This document shows positions 56,028 through 64,000 of a DNA stretch of 64,000 nucleotides, piece by piece (position 1 is the stretch's first letter; each line of letters opens with the position of its first letter). The position numbers and the translations under genes were made by a program. The notes beneath the pieces were generated by a model that was not told the origin of the DNA, made no database searches, and worked only from the letters and a program-made list of their open reading frames with translations. Location of the stretch: assembly GCF_001655055.1 (NCBI RefSeq), contig NZ_LXEW01000047.1, forward strand, positions 1 to 64,000, read 5' to 3'. The stretch is from Providencia heimbachae ATCC 35613 (GTDB taxonomy: Bacteria; Pseudomonadota; Gammaproteobacteria; Enterobacterales; Enterobacteriaceae).

Positions 56028-57839
56028 TTGATTACTGAAAATCTATATCCATACCACTTAGTTAATCGCTTACGCAGCATGATTGATGCGCAAGGATCAG
56101 CGAAAAGGATAGCTTTCAGTCAATGGGATAATGGGCACCAAAGCGAATTGACGTGGGAAGAGGTTGGTGTACGTACATCGGCTATCGCCCGTCACCTTCT
56201 TGCCCTTGATGTCGGTGCACAAGAAAATGTTGGGCTATTCGCTCAAAACAGCATGAACTGGTCTTTAGTTGATCTTGCCACCTTACAGATTAGAGCCGTT
56301 AGTGTTCCTCTATATGCAACAAGTAGTGTTGAACAGTCTGCTTATATTATTAATGATGCCAACATCAAAATTTTGTTTGTTGGGGCTCAGGCGCAATATG
56401 ATATTGCTTGTCAGTTGGAGCCACTGTGTCCACAGCTTTCGACTATCGTCGTACTCAATGATGATGTAGAACTGATTGAAGGTCGTATGACTTCAATGGC
56501 TCTATCAACATTTATGGCGTTAGCACAACCTCAATATCAATCTGAGTTAGATGCGCGAATTGCAGCACATAACCTGGGTGATTTATTTACTATTATTTAT
56601 ACATCAGGAACAACAGGTGAACCAAAAGGTGTGATGCTTGATTATTACAATATGGCCTCGCAACTTTACCTGCATGATAATCGATTAAAACTCACTTCCG
56701 ATGATGTTTCTTTAAGTTTTCTGCCTCTTTCCCATGTTTTTGAAAGAGCGTGGAGTTTCTATGTCATGCATACTGGGGCACTGAACGTTTATTTAACGGA
56801 TACCAATTTAGTTAAAGAAGCGCTAGCGGATGTAAAACCTACTGTAATGTGCGCTGTTCCTCGTTTCTATGAGAAAGTTTATAGTGCCGTGCAAAGCAAA
56901 GTATCAAAAGCGTCGTTTGCGCGTAGAACATTATTTCAATGGTCAATTTCTTTAGGTAAGCATCGAATAAAAGCGCTAGCTAAAGGGCATACGCCGTCAT
57001 GGATAAACCGTACTTTTTATCCTTTAGCTGACAAGTTGGTGTTGAGCAAAATTCGTCAAGGGCTTGGTGGGCGAATTCGTTTTATGCCCGCTGCAGGTGC
57101 ACGTCTTGATGATGATGTTATCGCCTTTTTCCTTGCTGCCGGTGTGAATATCAAATACGGCTATGGCATGACAGAGACTTGTGCCACCGTTTCTTGCTGG
57201 GAAGAGGGTAAATACCCGCTAGGCTCTATTGGAACACCGCTACCTGGCGTTTCGGTTCGAATTGGTAAAGAGGATGAAATCCAGGTCAAGGGCCCTGTTG
57301 TGATGAAAGGTTACTATAATCGCCCACAAGAAACCCTTGATACTTTTACCTCCGATGGTTGGCTAAAAACCGGAGATGCAGGAAAAATAGATGCGGAGGG
57401 TAATTTATATATTACCGATAGGTTAAAAGACTTGATGAAAACGTCGAACGGTAAATATATCGCTCCTCAAGTTATCGAAGGTGTTTTAGGACAAGATAAA
57501 TTTATCGAGCACATTGCCGTAATTGCAGATGCACGCAAGTTTGTCTCCGCGCTGATTGTTCCTTGTTATGACAGCCTAGAAGAATATGCTAATTCAATTA
57601 ATTTAAAATATCGTGACCGTCTTGAGCTACTGAAAGACTCTAATATTGTTGCGTTATTTGAAAGCCGTTTAAAAGAATTACAAAAGAACTTGGAAAATTT
57701 TCATCAGGTAAAACGATTTACCCTACTTCCCGTTAATTTTTCGATGGAGAAAGGCGAATTAACACCTACGTTGAAATTACGCCGAAAAATTATTTCTGAA
57801 CGTTATCAATCAGAAATAGAATCGATGTATCAAGAGTAG
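56028..57839 (+). CDS. AMP-binding long-chain acyl-CoA synthetase (FadD15 type)
   Basis: 603 residues from a TTG at 56028 (AAGGGA seven bases upstream; no ATG serves, and an earlier TTG at 55995 lies inside the repeat). Signature motifs: the ATP P-loop IIYTSGTTGEPKGVM, YGYGMTETCATVS, the hinge DGWLKTGDAG and the C-terminal DRLKDLMKTSNGKYIAPQVIE. It activates fatty acids to acyl-CoA through an acyl-AMP. It has the layout of the long-chain (FadD15/AAE) group. In E. coli leuO is followed directly by ilvIH, so this gene is an insertion in conserved order. Confidence 0.88.
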   Translation: MITENLYPYHLVNRLRSMIDAQGSAKRIAFSQWDNGHQSELTWEEVGVRTSAIARHLLALDVGAQENVGLFAQNSMNWSLVDLATLQIRAVSVPLYATSSVEQSAYIINDANIKILFVGAQAQYDIACQLEPLCPQLSTIVVLNDDVELIEGRMTSMALSTFMALAQPQYQSELDARIAAHNLGDLFTIIYTSGTTGEPKGVMLDYYNMASQLYLHDNRLKLTSDDVSLSFLPLSHVFERAWSFYVMHTGALNVYLTDTNLVKEALADVKPTVMCAVPRFYEKVYSAVQSKVSKASFARRTLFQWSISLGKHRIKALAKGHTPSWINRTFYPLADKLVLSKIRQGLGGRIRFMPAAGARLDDDVIAFFLAAGVNIKYGYGMTETCATVSCWEEGKYPLGSIGTPLPGVSVRIGKEDEIQVKGPVVMKGYYNRPQETLDTFTSDGWLKTGDAGKIDAEGNLYITDRLKDLMKTSNGKYIAPQVIEGVLGQDKFIEHIAVIADARKFVSALIVPCYDSLEEYANSINLKYRDRLELLKDSNIVALFESRLKELQKNLENFHQVKRFTLLPVNFSMEKGELTPTLKLRRKIISERYQSEIESMYQE

Positions 57840-57856
57840 TCGTTTTCATCCTTAAA

Positions 57857-57895
57857 ACGACTCGGTGAACGTCAAACAATCGTGAGCCGAGTCGT
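57857..57895 (+). terminator. Hairpin after the acyl-CoA synthetase gene
   Basis: Perfect 9-bp stem ACGACTCGG / CCGAGTCGT with a 21-base loop, 18 bases after the stop. No T run. The rest of the 360-bp gap to ilvI has no gene and is AT-rich; in E. coli this ilvIH promoter region binds Lrp at several sites. Confidence 0.5.
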
Positions 57896-58199
57896 CAATT
57901 ACAAATTGATACACTTCCCCCTTATACCAACGAATAGAAAGCTGGCTTTTATTTGTGTTCTTTTCGTCTAGGTTTTAGTTATTTCAGCTTTCTTTTTGAT
58001 TATATGCAGTCAATGCATCTGCTAATCATTAACGCTCAAGACAAAATGAAAATTTAATGGGTCTTCTGTTGAAATGATGTTTGCGTCGTTTCAGCCGGAG
58101 CGATATGTTAATAGTGGTAATTACGATACTTAATGATAAAAATTAAAGAGGGAAACCATACCTCTGTTAACTTGCAAAAAATAGTCTGGGAGCAAACGC

Positions 58200-59927
58200 A
58201 TGGAGATGTTGTCGGGAGCTGAAATGGTCGTCAAATCCTTGATTGACCAAGGAGTAAAGCACGTGTTTGGTTATCCAGGCGGTGCTGTTTTAGATATATA
58301 TGATGCATTGCATACGGTTGGTGGAGTCGAACATATTTTAGTGCGCCATGAACAAGCTGCGGTGCATATGGCTGATGGCTACGCGCGTTCTACTGGCGAT
58401 GTTGGTGTCGTCTTAGTAACTTCTGGGCCGGGTGCAACAAACGCAATTACCGGTATTGCGACTGCCTACATGGACTCAGTGCCATTGGTGGTTTTATCTG
58501 GGCAAGTAGCCAGTTCCCTCATCGGAAATGATGCCTTTCAAGAATGCGATATGGTGGGAATTTCGCGGCCCATCGTCAAACATAGTTTCTTAATTAAAAG
58601 TGCTGAAGAAATTCCAGAAACAATTAAAAAAGCCTTTTATATTGCGGCAAGTGGTCGTCCGGGTCCTGTCGTCATCGACTTTCCAAAAGATACGGTTAAC
58701 CCAGCCTTAAAATTTGCTTATCGCTATCCTGATTCAGTTTCATTGCGTTCTTACAATCCTACATTACAAGGGCATAAAGGGCAGATCAAAAAAGCATTAT
58801 CTAAATTAGTCTCCGCGAAAAAGCCGGTTTTTTATATTGGTGGCGGTACTGTCAATGCTAATTGTTCAGCAGAGCTTATTGAGCTGGCGGAAAAATTACA
58901 GTTACCTGTTGTGTCAACATTGATGGGGCTTGGGGCATTCCCTGAAACCCATGCGCAATCCGTTGGTATGTTAGGCATGCACGGTACATTCGAAGCCAAT
59001 AAAGTGATGCACCATTCGGATGTGATTTTTGCCGTTGGTGTACGCTTTGATGATAGAACAACCAATAACTTAGAAAAATATTGTCCGAATGCGACGGTGA
59101 TCCAAATTGATGTTGACCCAACGTCGATTTCTAAAACGGTAAGTGTTGATATCCCGATTGTTGGTGATGCGAAATTAACACTAAAACAGATGCTTGGGCA
59201 ACTTGAGCAATCGCTGTCCAAACAAGATAGCCAAGCACTGAAAGATTGGTGGAAAGAGATTGAAGTATGGCGCAGTAAAAAATGTTTGAATTACGCAACC
59301 AATCCAGAAAAAGTGAAACCACAACAAGCCATTGAGACGATTTACCGTTTAACCAACGGGGAAGCGTATGTCACCTCAGATGTTGGGCAACATCAAATGT
59401 TTGCCGCCTTATATTATCCGTTTGATAAACCGCGTCAGTGGATCAATTCAGGGGGATTAGGCACTATGGGGTTTGGCTTGCCAGCAGCACTTGGCGTGAA
59501 ATTAGCACATCCAAAATCAACCGTGATTTGTGTGACTGGTGATGGCAGTATTCAAATGAATATTCAGGAGCTTTCAACCGCGTTGCAGTATGGTTTACCT
59601 GTTCTCGTGCTTAATTTGAATAATGGTTTTCTTGGCATGGTTAAACAGTGGCAGGATATGATTTACCAAGGGCGTCATTCTCAATCTTATATGCAATCAT
59701 TGCCAAATTTTATCAAGCTTGCTGAAGCGTATGGACACGTAGGGATTTCAATCTCTTCGCCAGATGAGCTTGAAGAGAAGCTGAAACAGGCTTTAGTAGA
59801 AGTGAATGAGAATCAACGGTTAGTATTTGTTGATGTGAATATTGATGAAACAGAACACGTTTACCCAATGCAAATCCGCGGTGGAGCAATGGATGAAATG
59901 TGGTTGAGCAAAACAGAGAGGACCTGA
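58200..59927 (+). CDS. ilvI: Acetolactate synthase III large subunit
   Basis: 575 residues (E. coli 574). ThDP-dependent condensation of two pyruvates, or pyruvate with 2-oxobutyrate, in valine, leucine and isoleucine synthesis. Catalytic Glu in [17 protein letters not shown]; ThDP motif [34 protein letters not shown]-contact [20 protein letters not shown] lies before the ATG. ilvH starts two bases after the stop, so subunits are translated in step. Confidence 0.97.
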   Translation: MEMLSGAEMVVKSLIDQGVKHVFGYPGGAVLDIYDALHTVGGVEHILVRHEQAAVHMADGYARSTGDVGVVLVTSGPGATNAITGIATAYMDSVPLVVLSGQVASSLIGNDAFQECDMVGISRPIVKHSFLIKSAEEIPETIKKAFYIAASGRPGPVVIDFPKDTVNPALKFAYRYPDSVSLRSYNPTLQGHKGQIKKALSKLVSAKKPVFYIGGGTVNANCSAELIELAEKLQLPVVSTLMGLGAFPETHAQSVGMLGMHGTFEANKVMHHSDVIFAVGVRFDDRTTNNLEKYCPNATVIQIDVDPTSISKTVSVDIPIVGDAKLTLKQMLGQLEQSLSKQDSQALKDWWKEIEVWRSKKCLNYATNPEKVKPQQAIETIYRLTNGEAYVTSDVGQHQMFAALYYPFDKPRQWINSGGLGTMGFGLPAALGVKLAHPKSTVICVTGDGSIQMNIQELSTALQYGLPVLVLNLNNGFLGMVKQWQDMIYQGRHSQSYMQSLPNFIKLAEAYGHVGISISSPDELEEKLKQALVEVNENQRLVFVDVNIDETEHVYPMQIRGGAMDEMWLSKTERT

Positions 59928-59929
59928 TC

Positions 59930-60421
59930 ATGCGTCGTATTTTATCCGTTCTACTAGAAAATGAATCAGGTGCATTATCTCGTGTTATTGGGCTGTTTTC
60001 TCAACGAGGCTATAATATTGAAAGCCTGACCGTTGCACCGACTGATGACCCGACTTTGTCACGTATGACCATTCAAACGAAAGGTGATGCGAAAGTGCTT
60101 GAGCAAATTGAAAAACAGCTGCATAAGCTGGTTGATGTGCTGCGTGTTAGCGAGCTTACAGCATCTGCACATATTGAGCGTGAAATCATGTTAGTGAAGT
60201 TGCAAGCGTCAGGTTATGGACGTGATGAAATTAAACGTTGCTCCGATATTTTTCGTGGACAAATCGTCGATGTGACTCCAACGCTTTATACCGTTCAGCT
60301 CGCAGGAACAAGCGATAAACTGGATGCTTTCATTGAAGCAGTTCGTGGTGTTGCTGAAATTGTTGAAGTTGTCCGCTCAGGGATCGTCGGCGTTTCCCGT
60401 GGTGATAAAATTATGCGATGA
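59930..60421 (+). CDS. ilvH: Acetolactate synthase III small (regulatory) subunit
   Basis: 163 residues, the same as E. coli, from the ATG at 59930 (AGAGAGGACC upstream). An ACT domain ([33 protein letters not shown], about 1-78) binds valine and gives feedback inhibition of IlvI; a second ferredoxin-like domain follows. Coupled to ilvI by a 2-base gap. Confidence 0.97.
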   Translation: MRRILSVLLENESGALSRVIGLFSQRGYNIESLTVAPTDDPTLSRMTIQTKGDAKVLEQIEKQLHKLVDVLRVSELTASAHIEREIMLVKLQASGYGRDEIKRCSDIFRGQIVDVTPTLYTVQLAGTSDKLDAFIEAVRGVAEIVEVVRSGIVGVSRGDKIMR

Positions 60422-60505
60422 AAAATTTATCATCAAAAGGTAGAATGTCTTGGTGTAATGCCCCGAATGGCTCGGGGCTACCCCCAATATTGTAAAGAGG
60501 TTAAC

Positions 60506-61516
60506 GTGAAACTGGATGAAATAGCTCGTTTAGCAGGTGTTTCCCGCACAACGGCTAGTTATGTGATCAACGGCAAGGCCAAGCAGTATCGAGTCAGCGA
60601 TAAAACTGTAGAAAAAGTGATGGCAGTCGTCAGAGAACACAATTACCATCCAAATGCAGTAGCCGCAGGCTTGCGCGCAGGCCGAACTCGTTCTATTGGG
60701 CTCGTGATCCCCGATCTTGAAAATACCAGCTATACCCGTATAGCGAATTACCTTGAGAGACAGGCACGTCAGCGCGGCTATCAATTATTGATAGCGTGTT
60801 CAGAAGATCAGCCTGATAACGAAATTCGTTGTGTAGAACATCTTCTTCAGCGCCAAGTTGATGCGATTATCGTTTCAACGGCACTACCGCCAGAGCACCC
60901 TTTTTATCAGCGTTGGGCTAATCGTTCTTTGCCTATCATTGCCCTTGATAGGGCATTGGAAAAAGAGCACTTTATTAGCGTCGTCGGCGATGATCAAGAA
61001 GACGCGTTTATGGTTTCAGCTGAATTACGTAAATTTCCGGCAGCGTCGGTATTGTACCTTGGTGCATTACCTGAATTATCGGTCAGTTATTTACGTGAAC
61101 AGGGATTTCGTAAGGCGTGGGAAGGGGATCCTCGTGAAGTTGATTACCTTTATGCCAATAGCTATGAAAGAGATTCAGCCGCAGACGTTTTTGCAAATTG
61201 GTTAGATAACGGTAATGCAATGCCAGATGCGTTGTTCACAACCTCATTCTCTTTATTGCAAGGTGTGCTTGATGTTGCATTAAAACGTAACGGCCGTTTA
61301 CCTGAGCATATGGTAATAGCGACCTTTGGTGACAACGAATTACTCGATTTCTTAGAGTGCCCAGTACTTTCTCTTGCCCAACGGCACAGAGATATTGCTG
61401 AACGCATATTGGAACTGGTATTAGCGAGTCTTGATGAAAAACAAAAACCAGATGCAGGAATTACACGTATTCGTCGAGATTTATGCCGCCGTGGAAGTCT
61501 AGGTCGTAAGCAATAA
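60506..61516 (+). CDS. cra: Catabolite repressor/activator Cra (FruR)
   Basis: 336 residues from a GTG start at 60506, as in E. coli (334 residues); AAAGAGG lies six bases upstream. LacI-family protein: [23 protein letters not shown], hinge, then a periplasmic-binding-like domain for fructose 1-phosphate. It activates gluconeogenic and represses glycolytic genes. It lies between ilvH and mraZ, the conserved enterobacterial order. A terminator follows. Confidence 0.96.
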   Translation: MKLDEIARLAGVSRTTASYVINGKAKQYRVSDKTVEKVMAVVREHNYHPNAVAAGLRAGRTRSIGLVIPDLENTSYTRIANYLERQARQRGYQLLIACSEDQPDNEIRCVEHLLQRQVDAIIVSTALPPEHPFYQRWANRSLPIIALDRALEKEHFISVVGDDQEDAFMVSAELRKFPAASVLYLGALPELSVSYLREQGFRKAWEGDPREVDYLYANSYERDSAADVFANWLDNGNAMPDALFTTSFSLLQGVLDVALKRNGRLPEHMVIATFGDNELLDFLECPVLSLAQRHRDIAERILELVLASLDEKQKPDAGITRIRRDLCRRGSLGRKQ

Positions 61517-61593
61517 AGCCAATTTATCTTTAACAATTAGATAAAACCCGTTTAATAGTTAGTGATGTTGATCACAATTATGAGTAATATATG

Positions 61594-61622
61594 GACCCCT
61601 ACTGAGTAGGGGTCTTTTTTTT
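61594..61622 (+). terminator. Terminator after cra
   Basis: 10-bp stem GACCCCTACT / AGTAGGGGTC with a minimal centre (so the top pairs open into a loop), followed by eight T residues. Confidence 0.93.
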
Positions 61623-62154
61623 ATATGCTAAAAACGTGTAAATATTTAACTTTAGGAATTATCTTAATATATTTATAGGGAATTTTTAAACGTAAATAAA
61701 ATTTATCAATGATTTTGTCCTAATTTTATTTTTTTTATGTAAAAAATGAAATCAATGTTAATTAATTTTGTTGTACTGTTTATTAAAACAGTTGTTTAAT
61801 TTATTGAAATTTATTGATTTTATTTAGCTGTAAGGGGGTTTTAACTCGAAGCGATAATTAAGCATCGTTTGTAGATAATTTTAAAGTAAAGGATCGGTAT
61901 AAATAAAGCTGATTAAAAATGAGACATATATAGCATTTACTCGAATTTGTATGATTTTGCAGCAATAAAATCACGTTTAACGTGTTTTAACTGTGTTCTA
62001 TAAAATAAGTGAATTATATCAACCCGTTATTTCTCATTTTCTTTCCAAGTTAGATCTTACTCAATCTTATCTTTTCTGAATTCTTCTGTAAATAAGGCTA
62101 AAGCTAGGTGCGACTGGCTTGACAACGTTTTCATACCATTCGTAAACTTTATAT
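61623..62154. other. AT-rich region before mraZ
   Basis: About 530 bases, no gene seen. It holds the promoter of the division and cell wall operon; a likely extended leader of the mra transcript lies in its distal half. No other structure that I can name. Confidence 0.5.
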
Positions 62155-62179
62155 GTGGTGAATTGTGGGGTAAAGTGGG
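62155..62179 (+). promoter_or_regulatory. MraZ operator boxes
   Basis: Three GTGGG-like repeats at exact 10-base spacing: GTGGT (62155), GTGGG (62165), GTGGG (62175), 31-55 bases before the mraZ start. MraZ of E. coli binds such direct repeats to repress its own operon. Confidence 0.8.
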
Positions 62180-62209
62180 TGCTAAGGAAATTAAGGGGAT
62201 AAATCGGGT

Positions 62210-62668
62210 ATGTTTCGTGGGGCTACACTGGTTAATCTCGACAGCAAAGGGCGAATAACCGTGCCGACTCGTTATCGAGGAATGCTGAGCGAGGAATCGA
62301 AAGGGCAAATGGTATGTACCATTGACCTTCACCAGCCATGCCTGCTGCTTTATACCTTACCCGAGTGGGAGATTATCGAAGAAAAACTGTCACGCTTATC
62401 AACGATGAACCCCGCAGAAAGACGTGTACAGCGCCTTTTACTTGGTCACGCCAGTGAATGTCAGATGGATAATGCCGGACGTCTTTTGCTAGCTAATACG
62501 CTGCGCCAGCACGCAGGGCTAACAAAAGAAGTCATGCTGGTAGGCCAAATAAATAAATTTGAACTTTGGGATGAGCAGATGTGGTATCAGCAGGTGGAAA
62601 ATGACATTGCCGCTGAACGTCTTGCAGAAGAACCTCTGTCATCCCGTTTACAGGATTTGTCACTATAA
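62210..62668 (+). CDS. mraZ: Transcriptional regulator MraZ
   Basis: 152 residues, the standard length. It has two AbrB-like swapped-hairpin repeats, each with a DxxxR motif ([13 protein letters not shown] and [13 protein letters not shown]). It forms a ring-shaped oligomer that binds the repeats at 62155-62179 and represses the division operon. TTAAGGGGATAAATCGGGT lies before the ATG. rsmH starts two bases after its stop. Confidence 0.97.
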   Translation: MFRGATLVNLDSKGRITVPTRYRGMLSEESKGQMVCTIDLHQPCLLLYTLPEWEIIEEKLSRLSTMNPAERRVQRLLLGHASECQMDNAGRLLLANTLRQHAGLTKEVMLVGQINKFELWDEQMWYQQVENDIAAERLAEEPLSSRLQDLSL

Positions 62669-62670
62669 CA

Positions 62671-63624
62671 ATGACACAGCAGCAATTTAAACATGTAACA
62701 GTTCTGCTCGATGAAGCAGTCAACGGCTTAAATATTAAGCAAGATGGTATCTACATTGATGGAACTTTTGGTCGAGGTGGACATTCTCGCCTGATTTTAA
62801 GTCAGCTAGGTGAAAACGGTCGCTTAATTGCCATTGACCGCGACCCTGAAGCGATAAAAGCAGCACAATCCATTGATGATCCTCGTTTTATGATCAAGCA
62901 TGGCCCATTTTCAGAGATTGCTGAGTATGTGGAAGAAGAAGGCTTAGTCGGTAAAATTGATGGCGTTCTATTGGATTTAGGGGTTTCTTCACCGCAATTG
63001 GATGACCCTGAAAGAGGTTTTTCGTTTATGCGTGATGGGCCACTGGACATGCGTATGGATCCAACTAAAGGTCAATCAGCGCAGCAATGGCTGATGACGG
63101 CGGAAGCAGATGATATTGCTTGGGTATTAAAAACCTTTGGTGAAGAGCGTTTTTCTCGACGTATCGCAAGGGCTATTGTGGAACGTAATCATAACCCTGA
63201 TGAAGAGCCGTTAACACGTACTCGCCATCTTGCAGAGTTGATCGCAAAAGTCAGTCCGATGAAAGACAGGCATAAACATCCGGCTACCCGAAGCTTTCAA
63301 GCAATTAGAATTTATATCAACAGTGAATTAGAAGAGATTGAAAAAGCATTAAATGGTGCGATGTCAGTGCTAGCACCTGAAGGGCGATTATCAGTGATCA
63401 GTTTCCATTCATTGGAAGATAGGTTGGTTAAACGTTTTATTCGTCAAAACAGTAAAGGGCCAAGTGTCCCCGCAGGGATCCCGCTGACGGAAACTCAAAT
63501 TAAAGCGCTGGGTGCAGCAAAACTGCGTGATCTTGGAAAGATGAAGCCATCTGAGGGTGAAATCAATGAAAACCCAAGAGCGCGTAGCTCAGTGCTGCGA
63601 TTTGCAGAAAGGGCAGTAGAATAA
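62671..63624 (+). CDS. rsmH: 16S rRNA m4C1402 methyltransferase
   Basis: 317 residues (E. coli 313). SAM-binding motif [13 protein letters not shown], then [20 protein letters not shown]; the C-terminal [14 protein letters not shown] is diagnostic. It methylates N4 of C1402 in the 16S P-site. Second gene of the mra operon, two bases after mraZ; the stop overlaps the ftsL ATG by one base. Confidence 0.97.
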   Translation: MTQQQFKHVTVLLDEAVNGLNIKQDGIYIDGTFGRGGHSRLILSQLGENGRLIAIDRDPEAIKAAQSIDDPRFMIKHGPFSEIAEYVEEEGLVGKIDGVLLDLGVSSPQLDDPERGFSFMRDGPLDMRMDPTKGQSAQQWLMTAEADDIAWVLKTFGEERFSRRIARAIVERNHNPDEEPLTRTRHLAELIAKVSPMKDRHKHPATRSFQAIRIYINSELEEIEKALNGAMSVLAPEGRLSVISFHSLEDRLVKRFIRQNSKGPSVPAGIPLTETQIKALGAAKLRDLGKMKPSEGEINENPRARSSVLRFAERAVE

Positions 63625-63944
63625 TGATCCCTGAAAGGCACAGCCTTGCAAAAGTTATCGGGCGTGATTTATTTCGCTATGGCATCATCCCGTTAATTTT
63701 GTTAGGTGCGATAACGATCAGTGCCATATTTGTCGTAACGACAGCCCATGAAACACGCTTATTGACTGCAGCTAAAGACAAATTGTATGAAGAAAAAGAT
63801 TCCCTCGATATTGAATGGCGGAACCTTATTCTGGAAGAAAATGCTTTAGCCAGCCATAGCCGCGTTGAGCGTTTGTCAGTAGAAAAATTACAGATGGTTC
63901 ATGTTGAGCCATCACAAGAAAATATTATTGTTTCTAAACAATAA
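63624..63944 (+). CDS. ftsL: Cell division protein FtsL
   Basis: 106 residues. One membrane helix (about residues 20-42, [22 protein letters not shown]) and a periplasmic coiled-coil domain of about 60 residues ([22 protein letters not shown]). Forms a complex with FtsB and FtsQ at the septum. It overlaps rsmH by one base. Length is slightly below E. coli FtsL (121). Confidence 0.93.
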   Translation: MIPERHSLAKVIGRDLFRYGIIPLILLGAITISAIFVVTTAHETRLLTAAKDKLYEEKDSLDIEWRNLILEENALASHSRVERLSVEKLQMVHVEPSQENIIVSKQ

Positions 63945-63955
63945 AAAGGTTCCTA

Positions 63956-64000
63956 ATGAAAGCGCCGAAATCAGCTAAAAACAAGAAGCAAGAAGAAACC
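63956..64000 (+). CDS. ftsI: Peptidoglycan transpeptidase FtsI, first 15 codons
   Basis: The frame starts MKAPKSAKNKKQEET, with AAAAGG upstream, and is cut by the window edge. It is the short basic cytoplasmic tail that precedes the membrane helix of PBP3. Identity rests on the invariant order mraZ-rsmH-ftsL-ftsI, since 15 residues alone do not define the family. Confidence 0.85.
   Translation, partial: MKAPKSAKNKKQEET

Overview
The window reads as chromosomal DNA of a low-GC enterobacterium of the order Morganellaceae, most likely Providencia. This is inferred from protein character, from gene order (sgrR-leuDCBA-leuO-...-ilvIH-cra-mraZ-rsmH-ftsL-ftsI, metK-speA-speB, mutH-ygdQ) and from the AT-rich intergenic DNA; no database search was possible. 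I see no tRNA, rRNA, CRISPR, prophage or defence island.

Layout. (1) 1-15860: a myo-inositol catabolism cluster. It holds an RpiR/SIS repressor, iolA/mmsA, iolD, iolG, an MFS inositol transporter, a stand-alone PTS EIIA domain, a second Gfo/Idh/MocA dehydrogenase, an iolC-DUF2090 fusion, iolE and iolB. A diverged dehydrogenase-like gene at the left edge lacks the family's catalytic lysine. Together the genes cover uptake to central metabolites. A recurring inverted repeat, ATGAAAT-N4-ATTTCAT, marks several of the promoters and is the probable repressor operator. (2) 15880-32270: mixed metabolic and stress genes: an NAD(P)-binding protein, a FUSC membrane protein, an orphan mdcG, an M20 peptidase with a YfcC-type carrier, a GST, cytochrome b561 with YceI, an exported choloylglycine-hydrolase-like enzyme, tehB, clcA, and hcp-hcr with FNR-like and NsrR-like sites. 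(3) 32327-36680: a 271-bp MITE, a small HEAT protein, an M-box magnesium riboswitch ahead of a short MgtE, sprT, and an ArsR/YeeE/YedE sulfur module.

(4) 36719-41550: metK with MetJ boxes, then speA-speB (arginine to putrescine), with a long speA leader that contains a small ORF. (5) 41640-46800: a YcxB-like protein, budC, a hydrolase, an HHH protein, ygdQ and mutH. The DNA upstream of mutH carries a cluster of DnaA boxes and looks like the E. coli DARS2 locus. (6) 46806-60421: sgrR with a probable divergent SgrS small RNA, leuLABCD with a classical leucine attenuator, leuO, an inserted acyl-CoA synthetase, and ilvIH. (7) 60506-64000: cra, then the start of the division and cell wall cluster (mraZ, rsmH, ftsL, ftsI cut by the window edge) with MraZ boxes.

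A family of palindromic repeats, with ends resembling ATACCCGTCATACTTCAAGT, is scattered between genes (near 1.5, 8.2, 10.0, 17.7, 36.6, 48.7, 49.1 and 55.9 kb). The less expected parts are non-coding: a translational M-box switch with a visible competing helix, the DARS2 candidate at a rearrangement junction, the reduced SgrS candidate, and the inositol operators. I found no wholly new multi-gene system.
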